NCBI GenBank assembly: GCA_033032175.1
Contig: CM065318.1
Span: 8,432,001-8,496,000, forward strand
DNA length: 64,000 nucleotides
Source of the DNA: Saturnia japonica
Lineage: Eukaryota; Arthropoda; Insecta; Lepidoptera; Saturniidae
Direction of reading: 5' to 3'
Positions 45,376 to 55,551 of this stretch are shown piece by piece (the stretch's first letter is position 1; every line of letters begins with the position of its first letter). The notes under the pieces are model-generated. The model was not told the DNA's origin, searched no databases, and saw only the letters and a list, made by a program, of their open reading frames with translations. Both the position numbers and the translations under genes were made by a program.

Positions 45376-45782
45376 AGACTATTATGACAGGACATTTTTT
45401 CTTCACGTAATTTTCACTATAAATAAAATGGCTGATAAAAATAAAATAAGCAAATAAACTTAACTTTTCTAGAGGATTACAAAACCTTAAATTTTTATAT
45501 TGATTAACTCATTAAATACAGATTAAAATTCTTACGTTTTCTTTATAATATCTGTTAATAATTAAAATTATTTTATTTGCATATTCTCAGAGCGCCTTTG
45601 ATTCATTGCAATATGAAGTGGACTTAAATATAATTTTGCGATTCGACTACCTAGTGACTTTAAAATTTGCGGACTGCATTGCATTTTAATTTTCATTTGG
45701 GTAAAATACCTTGTAGAAAGTGGACGGAATTTTATCAGTATTCTATTGGTCTAAAAAAAGAGTGAAATCCGTTCGTTTACAG
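45376..45782. other. AT-rich stretch, possible intron
   Basis: No gene of its own. It precedes the exon candidate and ends in TTCGTTTACAG. Confidence 0.3.
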
Positions 45783-46031
45783 GAAGCTGGGGATGACGGT
45801 CAAGTGAGACATGCTGCTCAAAGATATACTAAGAAAAAGTTTACGGGTCCCAAAAACCTGTAGAAAATGTCGTATTAGGTACTTAAGTTCACAGCATAGA
45901 CGTATGTGAAGTAAGGCTGACTGCTAATCGTGAGTACTATGCTGCTTCTCAGAAATCCGACGCATTCACGAACGATGAAGTGTTTAAAGCATTCGTTGCA
46001 GATGAAGTCGCAGGCACAGCCAATAATAAAA
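45783..46031 (+). other. Candidate 3' terminal exon
   Basis: After TTCGTTTACAG a 26-codon frame reads EAGDDGQVRHAAQRYTKKKF then TGPKNL to TAG at 45861. AATAAAATAAA at about 46026 could be the polyadenylation signal. The frame is also open upstream of the splice site for about 20 codons. An internal CAAGTGAGA could act as a donor, making a 21-base microexon. The protein is not recognised. Strongly basic C-terminus. Confidence 0.3.
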
Positions 46032-46973
46032 TAAATTTGATACCCATTAAGTATAATAACAAGGAGAGTTATCGTAGATGAAAATAAAACTTTTTCACGT
46101 GTATCAAAACTTACCACAAATCAACATAAAAAGAATGAAATCCTATATCCAATAAGAAAACACAAACAAATTCGTAACTCACAAATCTTATTTGGGGTTA
46201 CGCTTTATACGATGTTGGTGAAATACGAGACACGGGAAATTTATCACTTCTAGGTTTACATTATATAAAATGTTTCCTTAATTTTACAAGGTCACGGAAA
46301 ATAATCTCATATGAGTTACAGTATAATATATATGTATATATTGCTCCTTTTATACAATCTTCATAATACTAGTAATTTATATCCTTATCTAACTTTTAAA
46401 ACAAAGCCGTCAGAGGAAACACGTAATTTAACTTTCCCAACCATTAATTCAGTTAAACGTGTAATATTCAGGAGATTTTCATCCGTTCCCGAGTTAGTGA
46501 CTGTGGGTATGGGTGGGTCCCTTGTCAAATCGTGCTTCGACCGCTCAAATTAAATTTAACTGCGATACTATGATATAGACATTAGCAAATTAAAGTGGAT
46601 TCGGAAATCATAATAAATGTTAAGCAATTTTTTATAGGTAATGTTACGGTACTATAACTAATGTTAAGTACTCTACAAAAAAATTTATACCACGATGTTT
46701 CCAATATTTAAGGATGGACAGTCGAACGCAGTTGTCATGTCTTATTACCCACTTTTTTAAAGTGAAAACTTTTTTAGCACCGTTGTTATTTGAATTTAAA
46801 AAGTGACAAGCACATACATCTATAGCATTTAGCCTTCAAGAGAATGAGCTACAATATAATAAACGGTGTTTCCAATTATAACGGTCTTCTCTTTGTACGT
46901 GTGTTAGTAAGTATAGTACGTGTGCGCCTGTGAAAAAAGGCGTCGTAACCAGCGTGGTGTATTGGTCACGTGT
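46032..46973. other. AT-rich stretch, no gene seen
   Basis: The plus frame at 46311-46553 has no recognisable content. Confidence 0.3.
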
Positions 46974-46987
46974 TTCACTTAAGTGAA
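46974..46987. promoter_or_regulatory. 14-bp palindrome TTCACTTAAGTGAA next to an E box
   Basis: A perfect palindrome preceded nine bases earlier by TCACGTG. CACTTAA is the core bound by NK-2-type homeodomains. No gene is visible beside it. Confidence 0.25.
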
Positions 46988-47222
46988 TATTTATATGTTT
47001 TTTGAAAGTTTTACTTCTATCGCGTGTGAACTGCCTTGTATACGTTTTTTTGTACTAAAAGTTGGTGAAACTTGATGAATTATTTAAATCAAATAGATAG
47101 GTTTAGGCCATATTATAATACACTAAATATATACTAATATATTTATATACTTTATATACTTCATACTAAGTGAGATTAGGATCAGACGTTGGCCTAATAA
47201 AAATACAATTAAAAGAAGAAGT

Positions 47223-47313
47223 TTTGAATTTGAATAAATAAACACCCATTTATTTTAATTGCTTTCAAATTATACATAAGTTATAACAGCTAGGGTACAT
47301 ATTATGTCAGACA
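47223..47313. repeat. 91-bp repeat, copy 2
   Basis: Partner of 23666-23756. Confidence 0.8.
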
Positions 47314-47516
47314 AAATGTGTATGTTATCCGATCTGAAGTAAATAAAACATATGTAAATAGTGATACCTACCTCCCTACCTACCTAGTGATAGTAATATC
47401 ATTAAAAACAAAAAATAATAAAACGATTTTACTTTCGTAGGTATAGATATAACAAGCCCTACTCAAAGTGATCTAGATGTATGTTCCGACTATCGTCTAT
47501 AGCTATACAGTAAAAA

Positions 47517-47524
47517 TATAAAAG
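47517..47524 (+). promoter_or_regulatory. Candidate TATA box
   Basis: TATAAAAG, 71 bases upstream of a small ATG frame (47588). No clear arthropod initiator (TCAKT) lies 25-35 bases downstream. CTCAACGTATTGAG (palindromic arms) sits at 47534-47547. Confidence 0.25.
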
Positions 47525-47587
47525 GAGGGTAGGCTCAACGTATTGAGTCGTCTTCTTCACAGCGGTAATCCATCTTCGACGTGATAG

Positions 47588-47656
47588 ATGGCAAAATACA
47601 TCGGCGTATCATCAACAGTTCGATATGTGATAGCTTTTTTCTACTTGTTAAATTAA
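47588..47656 (+). CDS. 22-codon ORF downstream of the TATA box
   Basis: MAKYIGVSSTVRYVIAFFYL then LN and TAA. It has a hydrophobic run like a signal peptide or a short first coding exon. Very short, so weak. Confidence 0.12.
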   Translation: MAKYIGVSSTVRYVIAFFYLLN

Positions 47657-47885
47657 AGCTCAACGTTTCTCTGTCTGTCTGTCCATTTAAGTTCTTTTCA
47701 CTCGAAAATCACTTATCCGATTTTCATGACTTTTTTTATTCATAGATATTTTATCCAGCCAAGTTTTAGGATACATTTTGTAAGATAAAGTACCATATGA
47801 AATAAGCAGGGACGATAATGGTGCGTGTGCCCGATCGACGGCATTCTGTATTCCACGCAAACGCAGCCGCGGGCACAGCTAGTTG
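47657..47885 (-). repeat. CTAGCT-type repeat
   Basis: Ends GCAGCCGCGGGCACAGCTAG. The interior holds a CTGTCTGTCTGTCC run and AAAATCACTTATCCGATTTT. Confidence 0.6.
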
Positions 47886-48367
47886 TTCATATATATTATC
47901 CATCTATACATTTAAAATGAATATCGGTATATAATATTTGTGATTACTAAACTCCAACGCCGTTTGACCGATGACCATAAAAATTAGTAGATCTAAGTTA
48001 TTTTTTCATGAAGAAGGTTTTCATGCGATAGGTGGCATTGTGGTCGAGTTATTGACTAAGCGTTTGCGAGGCCAGCTAGTACTGTATAATTAAAAATAAA
48101 AATTGTTAGCTATTTTGTTTTGTTCAATCTAAGTGCTTTAACAATAAACTTTTACCTTAAAAAAGGGTATGAAAATAGCAAAAAATGCGGATTAAGTTCG
48201 TATTGGGACCCAACGATGCCGAACTTTGAGAGAGTATCGTATTATTTATAGAAAGGGGTAAATCTATCACAGGGATTGATTTTATGTTCGATTTACCGAA
48301 GTGAGGAATAGTTTTTTTTTTTGTAACAGACATGTTTTATATATAGTATTCTTTTTATATTCACACC
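47886..48367. other. No gene seen; weak tRNA-like patch
   Basis: GTGGTCGAGTTATTGACTAA near 48041 hints at a SINE head, but no B box follows. Confidence 0.3.
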
Positions 48368-48790
48368 AGCTGTGCCCCACGGTTTCATCTGTGTAAAATT
48401 TATTGGTCTAACCCTGCACCGCGCCGTTGCCAACGCTGTACTCGAAAGTCGGCAGATTACTTGATATTCATGGTTTCTGCCTCACTCCTTAGGGTCATAG
48501 AGTTCTCCTTAATTAATCTTCTTCATATTTTTTTTCTTTCTTCTGCTTTTTCTTATAATCCATATGAACTCCAAAACGGCTGTAGCGATTTTGATGAAAT
48601 TTTCAGACAATCTTAACATTAGCCCAGTGAGTGACTTTGTAAAGTTTGGTAGTGATAGGATCAATGTCACCTATAGACTTCAAAACGGCACAGCAATCCG
48701 GCATTGCTGGTAGGGTATAAAATTCAAAAATATTTTTTCTCATGTGGCCAGTAGTTCCATAGATTAGCGTGTATAAATAAACAAACATTT
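48368..48790 (+). repeat. CTAGCT-type repeat, both ends
   Basis: Starts CCAGCTGTGCCCCACGGTTT and ends CATAGATTAGCGTGTATAAA then a TAAACAAAC run. The interior has CCAAAACGGCTGTAGCGATT and 'TTGATGAAATTTTCAGACAA'. The minus frame at 48603-48788 lies wholly inside it. Confidence 0.65.
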
Positions 48791-50199
48791 ACATTTACAA
48801 AATAATAAGCAACATAATACTAGTAGATACAGACTTTATGAAATTGAAATTTATAAAACAATGTTTTTTATAGTATTACATTTTTTTATATACTTAAAAC
48901 AAGAAATCAGTTAAATAACTTTATTTTGCAACATAAGCAAATCACGTTAATTTCAATGGCAGCAACTTTTAATCGTAAATCCCTTACCGTTTTTCCACCG
49001 CATTGCTATGAACAAAGTTCAGACGAAAAACCTACTATAGCTCAATTTTGTTTTATAAATACACGTATTATAGGTAGGTACCTACTCATTATTCTCACTA
49101 AAAACCATTTGAACATGGTACAAATTTTGTTATAAACATGTTGAAACAAAATAGATAGGAAATCTCAGCGTAAGGCGGAAACTCTGTTGTCAAAATGGGA
49201 CAAAAGTTTATTCTCGCTCACGTTGGTATCAAGTCGAAAGGGAGCTGAAGGCAATTGCCCACCATTAACAATAGCGTATAAAGAGCGTCAATGCCGTATC
49301 TACTTATACAATATCATAGCTACAGCTCCTATATAATTGTAGACGTAAATGAGACTACTAAACTATGAAAGGAAAAACTACAAACTGAACTGTTATAAAT
49401 AACAAATATAAATACTACAAATTAATACAAACACAGAACAATTATATAACTGTTGTTCATGATATGCGGATATTCCGTGTCGTATCTGGAATGGATATGT
49501 AGCCTAGAGCCTTCTTTGGGTTCAGTACTGAACATTACATTCAAAACAACGAAAACTATTTAAAATACACTCATATTGAAACGATTCGCGCGCCTTCTAT
49601 TGTTCAATGAAGGTATTAGGTCCGAAACTTTCAGAGTTGTATAAATAAGTTTATCGACTGAGTTTTTTTTGTCTAAGTTTAATAATATATTATTTACATT
49701 AGCGTAATTTCAAAGTAAAAACACAAAGTTTAAAAATATAACCTATACTGTTATGTGGTGCTCCGATAAATTTATAATATTGGATAACCTAGCTGATATT
49801 CTGTAGAAAATTTTCTACCTCTCGTCGGCCACCTGAGACGTATTTCAAAAGCACTGACATTTACTATAATAACATAATTCAACAACTCGTCGATGTATAT
49901 CGATAGTACAAGGCTTACATCAATTCCCTTATACATTTTATACTGGTATTTGGACGTAAAATATATGTATAAAATTTCATATATATTCCCTTATGAATGT
50001 ACTTATACCTACTATAAGCAGAAGTACTAAAATCGTCTTTTAATAAAGATAATTTATACTGAATTATTATGTTTATACTAGCGCTGAGACGCGTCTGCGG
50101 ACGTGTTTATTACGCAGTAACTATTTACGAATCGTAATTTAATTTCTACTCACGTTACTGCAAATTCTCATAACCTATCGATGGGGAATCTATACACTA
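48791..50199. other. AT-rich stretch, no gene seen
   Basis: A GC-richer patch at 49160-49260 is not recognised. Confidence 0.3.
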
Positions 50200-50425
50200 T
50201 TATATAGAGATAAAGTATATTTGTGAGTTTATCTGTAAGGGGTAATCTCTAAAACGACGGATCAAATTCTAAAAATTCTTTCACTAATAGAAATCTACGT
50301 TCTTCTTGAAGGTTATAGGTTATATTTTATTTTTATTCAGTTTTATTATAATGTATATTTGCGTCCATTTGTAAACCAAGTCGGAAAAAATATGCCGTTT
50401 CGCTGATATATCGGCGTGCGCTAAC
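50200..50425 (-). repeat. CTAGCT-class repeat, interior
   Basis: TGAGTTTATCTGTAAGGGGT, AATCTCTAAAACGACGGATC and 'AAAATTCTTTCACTAATAGA' are standard interior blocks of this class; the outer end is worn. Confidence 0.45.
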
Positions 50426-50870
50426 CAAACTATGTAAAATAGATGAATATAATGTATAACAATATTATTCTACGTTAAAGGATCTACCAAATAATCTGAG
50501 ACAGTATATATATAGCTTTTATGTAAGTCTCAATATAAGAAGTTTTATGTCGTTCGGGCGCTTTATCGGTATGCACAAATAAAATATTTTGAAATAGTTA
50601 AGAGTAATGTAGTAGGTATAATGTTTTTCAACGCTAAAAGATCTGGGAAAACAATCTTGGATAGTATATGTATTTTAAAATTTTATAGAAAACCGTAATA
50701 GAAATAATTTAAGAAGGTAATGAAATTGCCGCTTAACTGCTTCGTAGTCGTATTCTGTCTAAACGATTTGAAATAGTTGAAAATAGTGTACTAAGATATT
50801 GTTATAAGTACAACAAAAGATCTATAAAATGGAGTTAAACTGTATAGACGTTTGATTTTTGAGATGAGAT
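50426..50870. repeat. Diverged three-unit tandem repeat
   Basis: Three related units with AA(A/G)GATCT landmarks at about 50477, 50637 and 50815 (spacing about 160-180). Units share GAAATAGTT(A/G)A, an A-rich run before the landmark, and a (G/A)GTATAT block about 25 bases after it. Confidence 0.6.
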
Positions 50871-51279
50871 TATATGATCAAATCCGAAATTATGAGAAAT
50901 AGAGAAAAGTGGCGTAAGGAGTCATGAGCTCGATTTATGAGAAAACTAAAATTTAATATTTACTTTTTATACAAATCTCTAATAAAGCGAGAAATAAAGC
51001 CCATTGATTTTTCAAAAACATGACGCATTATTACACCAACTGATTTTGTTGTTATTAAGGGTCAATACATGCGAAGGAATGTATTTTTGAAAATGAAAGG
51101 GAACTTGCTAATTTTTAGAATTTACATTTATTAATTAACTGCATAATTCCTACACTAACCAAACTCAGGTAGGTAGGTGCTAAAAAATTTTCGTGGAAAG
51201 AGATTAAGTTTTTCGAGAAACAGAATGTACCTACAACCGCAAAAATCAGTTTTATTGATCTGATGAAAATCCTCAAGGT
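50871..51279. other. AT-rich stretch, no gene seen
   Basis: Possibly the 5' part of the fossil transposase that follows; not readable. Confidence 0.3.
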
Positions 51280-51640
51280 ATGTTTTTGAACAAATTGCGG
51301 ACATAAAGTTAACCAGGATACGAAACCTGTATTTCTAACAAGAAGGTTACCCCAGTTGATAACAGCTCATAGCACAATATAAAAGATGCATACGGAAAAT
51401 TTTGGGAATAACTCGATCGAAACTTATAGTCCTGTTTACTGGCCTAAAAGATCACCCGATCTTACTACATTTTGTATGGGGTACAATAGGAATTAAATTT
51501 ACAAAACACGTTACGACATAGCTTAGAGTTTACAAAGCTCATTAGTAGTAATCGAGGATTAGCCATATTGTAGTATTGAACGCAATAAATCTTTAAGAAG
51601 ACGCATACACTAATGTAATGAAGCAGCTATGAGTAGTTTT
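51280..51640 (+). pseudogene. Tc1/mariner-like transposase fossil
   Basis: Near 51350-51480 the translation gives PQLITAHSTI, then FGNNSIETYSPVYWPKRSPD and LTTFCMG, which resembles the last catalytic region (WPxRSPDLTPLDF) of DD41D-type transposases. Then NKSLRRRI-like residues follow. The residue expected to be the last catalytic Asp is lost. No terminal repeats were found. Confidence 0.5.
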
Positions 51641-51724
51641 AAAATTTTCAAAATGTAATTGTATAAACAAGCAATTCTATTCACTTTGAATAATACATTC
51701 ATTTGTATTATTTTATTTTTTAAA

Positions 51725-51905
51725 TTTCTTTTATCGTAGCATGGCAAAGTGACTAAATGGTACCTGATGGCGAGCACAGTGTATTCCAATAAAAACGGCG
51801 ACTACCGAGGAATGAATCTGAAACCCATCTACAGTCGTCGATTTCACGACGGCCTGCTTAAATGTCTCTTCACTTTATGCTTGAAGGATTTCATGGTGTA
51901 GAAAG
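51725..51905 (-). mobile_element. LINE fragment, antisense
   Basis: TAGCATGGCAAAGTGACTAA, 'TACCTGATGGCGAGCACAGT', 'AACGGCGACTACCGAGG' and 'ACGGCCTGCTTAAATGTCTC' parallel 59777-59920, probably a CR1-like ORF2 C-terminus in reverse. Confidence 0.5.
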
Positions 51906-53245
51906 GAGAGAACAAATGTAATACAATTGAATTTTTTTTATTAAACAATTCCGTGTCTACTGTAGAACTGTTTTAGTGACTGATGTTGAAAGTAGAATAG
52001 GTAGTTCTCTTTGTGACGAAATAGTACAAAGGTTATTACTAGATATCTCTGTAATAAATAAAAAAACCGTTAATTATAGTGGCATCAGTTGTTAACAGCC
52101 GTACAAGAGTGGTATCGTTGGGACTAATCAACATGGCAGATTGCTAGTGATACAAGTTTTATTAAGAAAATACTTATAATACTTAAGAAAACACGTAAAC
52201 AAATAACAATAAACATTAAAAATGTCAATTAAATGCTCAAGTTTGGGACAGTAATACCTATAAGTAATTATTATTAATTATAATAATCTCCATTATCCAG
52301 TAAACTACATATTATGTGTGTTGATAAATACAAATCATTGTAAAGTTCGAAATTAACCGCATACATACGCAGAATGGTCGCACACACTTTTGTACTATGT
52401 AGAAAACATATAACGTACATGACATGTCATGAATTTACATGACAAAGTTTGGAACTTAACTTATGATCGGAATCATAATTCATTATACAATATCACAATT
52501 AATGTCTAACATTATAAGAGAAGGCGCCACAACCACGCGCCCCCGGCTATTGTAAGTACTCTCGATTCTTGTTAATTCTGTACCGACATATCTCTTACAT
52601 GTGTTTGGAATATTCACATGTAAATTAACGAAGCCGTTTAGCGATATTATGAAGATAAGCTGCAAAGTTCTAGAGGTTTGAATGTTACAAGACATGAATA
52701 TTTTATAGAGTTCGGCTGCAGAAGCACTACTTTATTTTACTCAAAATAGTTCTGATCCGGAAAGTGGAGGTATGCGAGGCGTTTCAACTTAGTTATCAGC
52801 CGAATCAGTGACTGGACTAGAATAAAACGGCAATCATGATTCAAGTTAGCACAATAATATGGTTATTAATTCCAATATTTAAAAAGTTATTTGATTTAAA
52901 AAAAAACTCAGTAATAATTACAGGCTTATGTTGAAACGGTTTATATGACTAATTGCACATAAGTAACTGGGTGTTTGATTAACGCTAGGGTGAATAAAAT
53001 AATTTTTGGTTATTATAGTCTACCGGCTTGGCTGAATGGTACTCTAACGGGTCTTCCAATAGGGACTTCCGAACATTGATAGTTGATAGCTACCATATGG
53101 TTGAAGCTACATCTCTCGAATTGGCTATAATTTATTTAGTCTGTTTTGCCAAATCACCATGGACGGGTATATCGTTAAACAACACGTTCCAATGATATAA
53201 TTGTTTTATCAAAATGAATGTTTTTAAAATCTAAATTTTCATCAA
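51906..53245. other. AT-rich stretch, no gene seen
   Basis: The minus frame at 52483-52695 crosses a GC patch (GGCGCCACAACCACGCGCCC) without recognisable content. Confidence 0.3.
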
Positions 53246-53249
53246 AAAA

Positions 53250-53790
53250 TCATCTTCAGCGACAAGGCTCCTTTCTAGGATAAATGGATACGACAAGTAA
53301 CAAAATTATCAAATTTTTGGGATGATACCAATCCACATGAGATCCAAGAGCATCCAATGCATCCCGAATAAGTCATTGTTTGGTGTGGATTTTTGGACTG
53401 GCGGTGTCATCTGTCCATATTTCTTTGATAACTACGTTGGCCAGGCCATCACCATTAACGGCAAGTGCTATTTGTGTCGGAAATTACTAACTTCTTTTGG
53501 TCTGAATTGGAAGATATGGACACCAACGACATGTGGTTTCAATAGGACGGCGCTACGTACAACTCATGCCACATTTGACGTACTTCACGAGCGATTTGCG
53601 AGGGCATGGTCATCTCACGTGGAGGTGATGTGAGCTGGCCACCGAGATCGTGCGATTTGACCCCGTTAGACTTTTTCTTGTGAGGGTTTCTTAAGTCGCA
53701 GGTGTATGCGAGTAAGTCACAAACGACAGCGGCCTTCAAAGCCAACATAACCCATACCATCGGTCAAATTCCGGACATTGATAGGCCTTA
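53250..53790 (+). pseudogene. DD41D-like transposase fossil
   Basis: FSDKAPF near 53258 (first catalytic region), WDDTNPHEIQEHPMHPE near 53318, VWCGF then GGVICPYFFDNYVGQAI, DGATYNS near 53550, and WPPRSCDLTPLDFFL near 53636-53680. 40 residues separate the last two Asp as read, one short of DD41D. Interrupted by several stops. No terminal repeats were found. Confidence 0.6.
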
Positions 53791-54009
53791 ATTTACTTTG
53801 TTTTATTATATTTAAATTTAAAAATATGATAACCCTTTACATGCTTTATAAAAAGTAGAGCGTGTATCGATATACAAAAAGACAATAGTTGAAATATGGT
53901 CCAAGGACTTCGCTATTTGAGAAAAATATAAACAATAATTTCAGAACTGTTTTAAAAAGTTTTTTTTTTATAAAACTAATGGGCAAGCAAACAAGCGTGC
54001 GCCCCACCT
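53791..54009. other. AT-rich spacer
   Basis: Nothing recognised. Confidence 0.3.
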
Positions 54010-54280
54010 TGCTACACTTTTATTTGGTGTAATAAAAACAGGGATTCCTGAATATCTCTATGAAAGACTGGTTTGGGCCAGAGATCAGAACCGCTATGGA
54101 ACCAGAGCCTCTAAGTATATGTTATGTACTCACCGACATACTACGACTTCTTTCCGAGGTAGCTTTAGGTTCGCTGCTACCCGATGCTGGAATGACCTGC
54201 CCCCTCCAATGCGCAACTTTAATACCACACAAATGCTTAGAATTAATTTCAAACGATTTTTGTTAATGGCGCAGTGTTAG
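54010..54280 (+). pseudogene. LINE ORF2 C-terminus, CR1/L2-like
   Basis: One frame without breaks from about 54020 to TAG at 54278: KTGIPEYLYERLVWARDQNR, then TTTSFRGSFRFAATRCWNDL and PPPMRNFNTTQMLRINFKRF. This is the usual end of reverse transcriptases of the CR1/L2 group. The fragment is short but the frame is clean. Confidence 0.7.
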
Positions 54281-54524
54281 TGAATTCATGCATTGGAAAA
54301 TTTATTTATTTATGGATTTATTTATTTGCGTTAGCATATATTTTAATATCCTGGTATGTACGTAGTATAATCTTAGAGATAATGTTTTATATAATTTTAT
54401 AATGCACCTACATAATATTATTTTCCATTTGCTTATGAGTGCCCCTTTTATTTATTTGCTTGTTTTATATTTTATATTCTTTTTATATTTGTTTTTTTTT
54501 ATTACCAGAGGTATCACTAGCTCG
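54281..54524. other. AT-rich spacer, possibly LINE 3' end
   Basis: Low complexity T-rich and AT-rich DNA. Confidence 0.3.
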
Positions 54525-54665
54525 TTGCCGCTTGAGCCCCTCTTCCCCAAGGAGCTCAGGAAACCATAGTTACCGCAGAAACATAACATAAGGTTATTTG
54601 GCTGCGATCTTCTGTAGGGCTGCCCAAAGTATGGAGAAATCTTCCAAAGAGATCCTCTGTGTCAT
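54525..54665 (+). repeat. LINE-derived repeat, copy 2
   Basis: Same string of blocks as 43863-44010 (ACCGCAGAAACATAACATAA, GGTTATTTGGCTGCGATCTT). Confidence 0.6.
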
Positions 54666-55129
54666 ACTTTTAAAATTTTATGAAAATTATTATATCCGGG
54701 AAAAATACTTACAAAATAAATCCAGAATCAACAAACAAATTGTACACTAAAGCCTTATTAACGTTAACACTATATGCTAATCATTGTAAGCATATATGGT
54801 GCAAACATATTATGTAATGGCACGTAAATCACATTAAATTGTATACCCTGTAAAGCCTACCGTAATGTAGTTCTCCTGTAAGACCGTTCGCTTCGCATTC
54901 GTCACGAACGAGTCGTCCTCGAGTGGAAACCTAAACCACTGCAAATAATATTACTCAACACTGTTTTATGTACATTCTCATTGTTTCGGAATCCTCTTAA
55001 TTGGTGTATAATTTCTTTCTTCTTCTTAATTAGTGACAATATCTTTATACACAATTCTGCCCGTCACGTATATAAAATATTTTTTTAATCTACAAAATTC
55101 AAACAATGCTATAACAAAATGGCGGGACT
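54666..55129. other. AT-rich stretch, no gene seen
   Basis: Nothing recognised. Confidence 0.3.
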
Positions 55130-55340
55130 ACCTCGTTAGAACAGAGAAGAGAATTTATGTGGCAACTCAAAATGTATATTTCTAGATATTATTTGTAATC
55201 CAATTCACTAGAACACAATAATCAAATTATGTATATCAAACAAAATGCCACCACGCTTACATAACATAGTAAATGTTAAATAACATAATTTTATTACTTC
55301 AAATAAAAACCTCCACAAGACAGATTAAGTTCCCGACAAA
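55130..55340. repeat. AACCGACTTCAAA-class repeat, interior copy
   Basis: TATTTGTAATCCAATTCACT, 'AATGCCACCACGCTTACATA' and the flanking blocks match 57840-58010 (TATTTGTAATCAACTGCACT, AACGCCACCAATATTACATA). The outer ends are lost. Confidence 0.55.
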
Positions 55341-55551
55341 AACTTCTGGTATATAATTGTAGTACTTTTGAATCACACCCTAATACTTCATAATTATTGT
55401 TGATAAATGAAAGCTTATTTAATACTTTACCCAATCTGTAATCAGAGCTATTTTATATTATAAGTCTGGAAGTATGTTTGTACATCAAACAAGCTTAAAC
55501 GGCTGGACGAATTTATAATGATATTAAAGTAAAGCAGCTGCTAGTAAAGTA

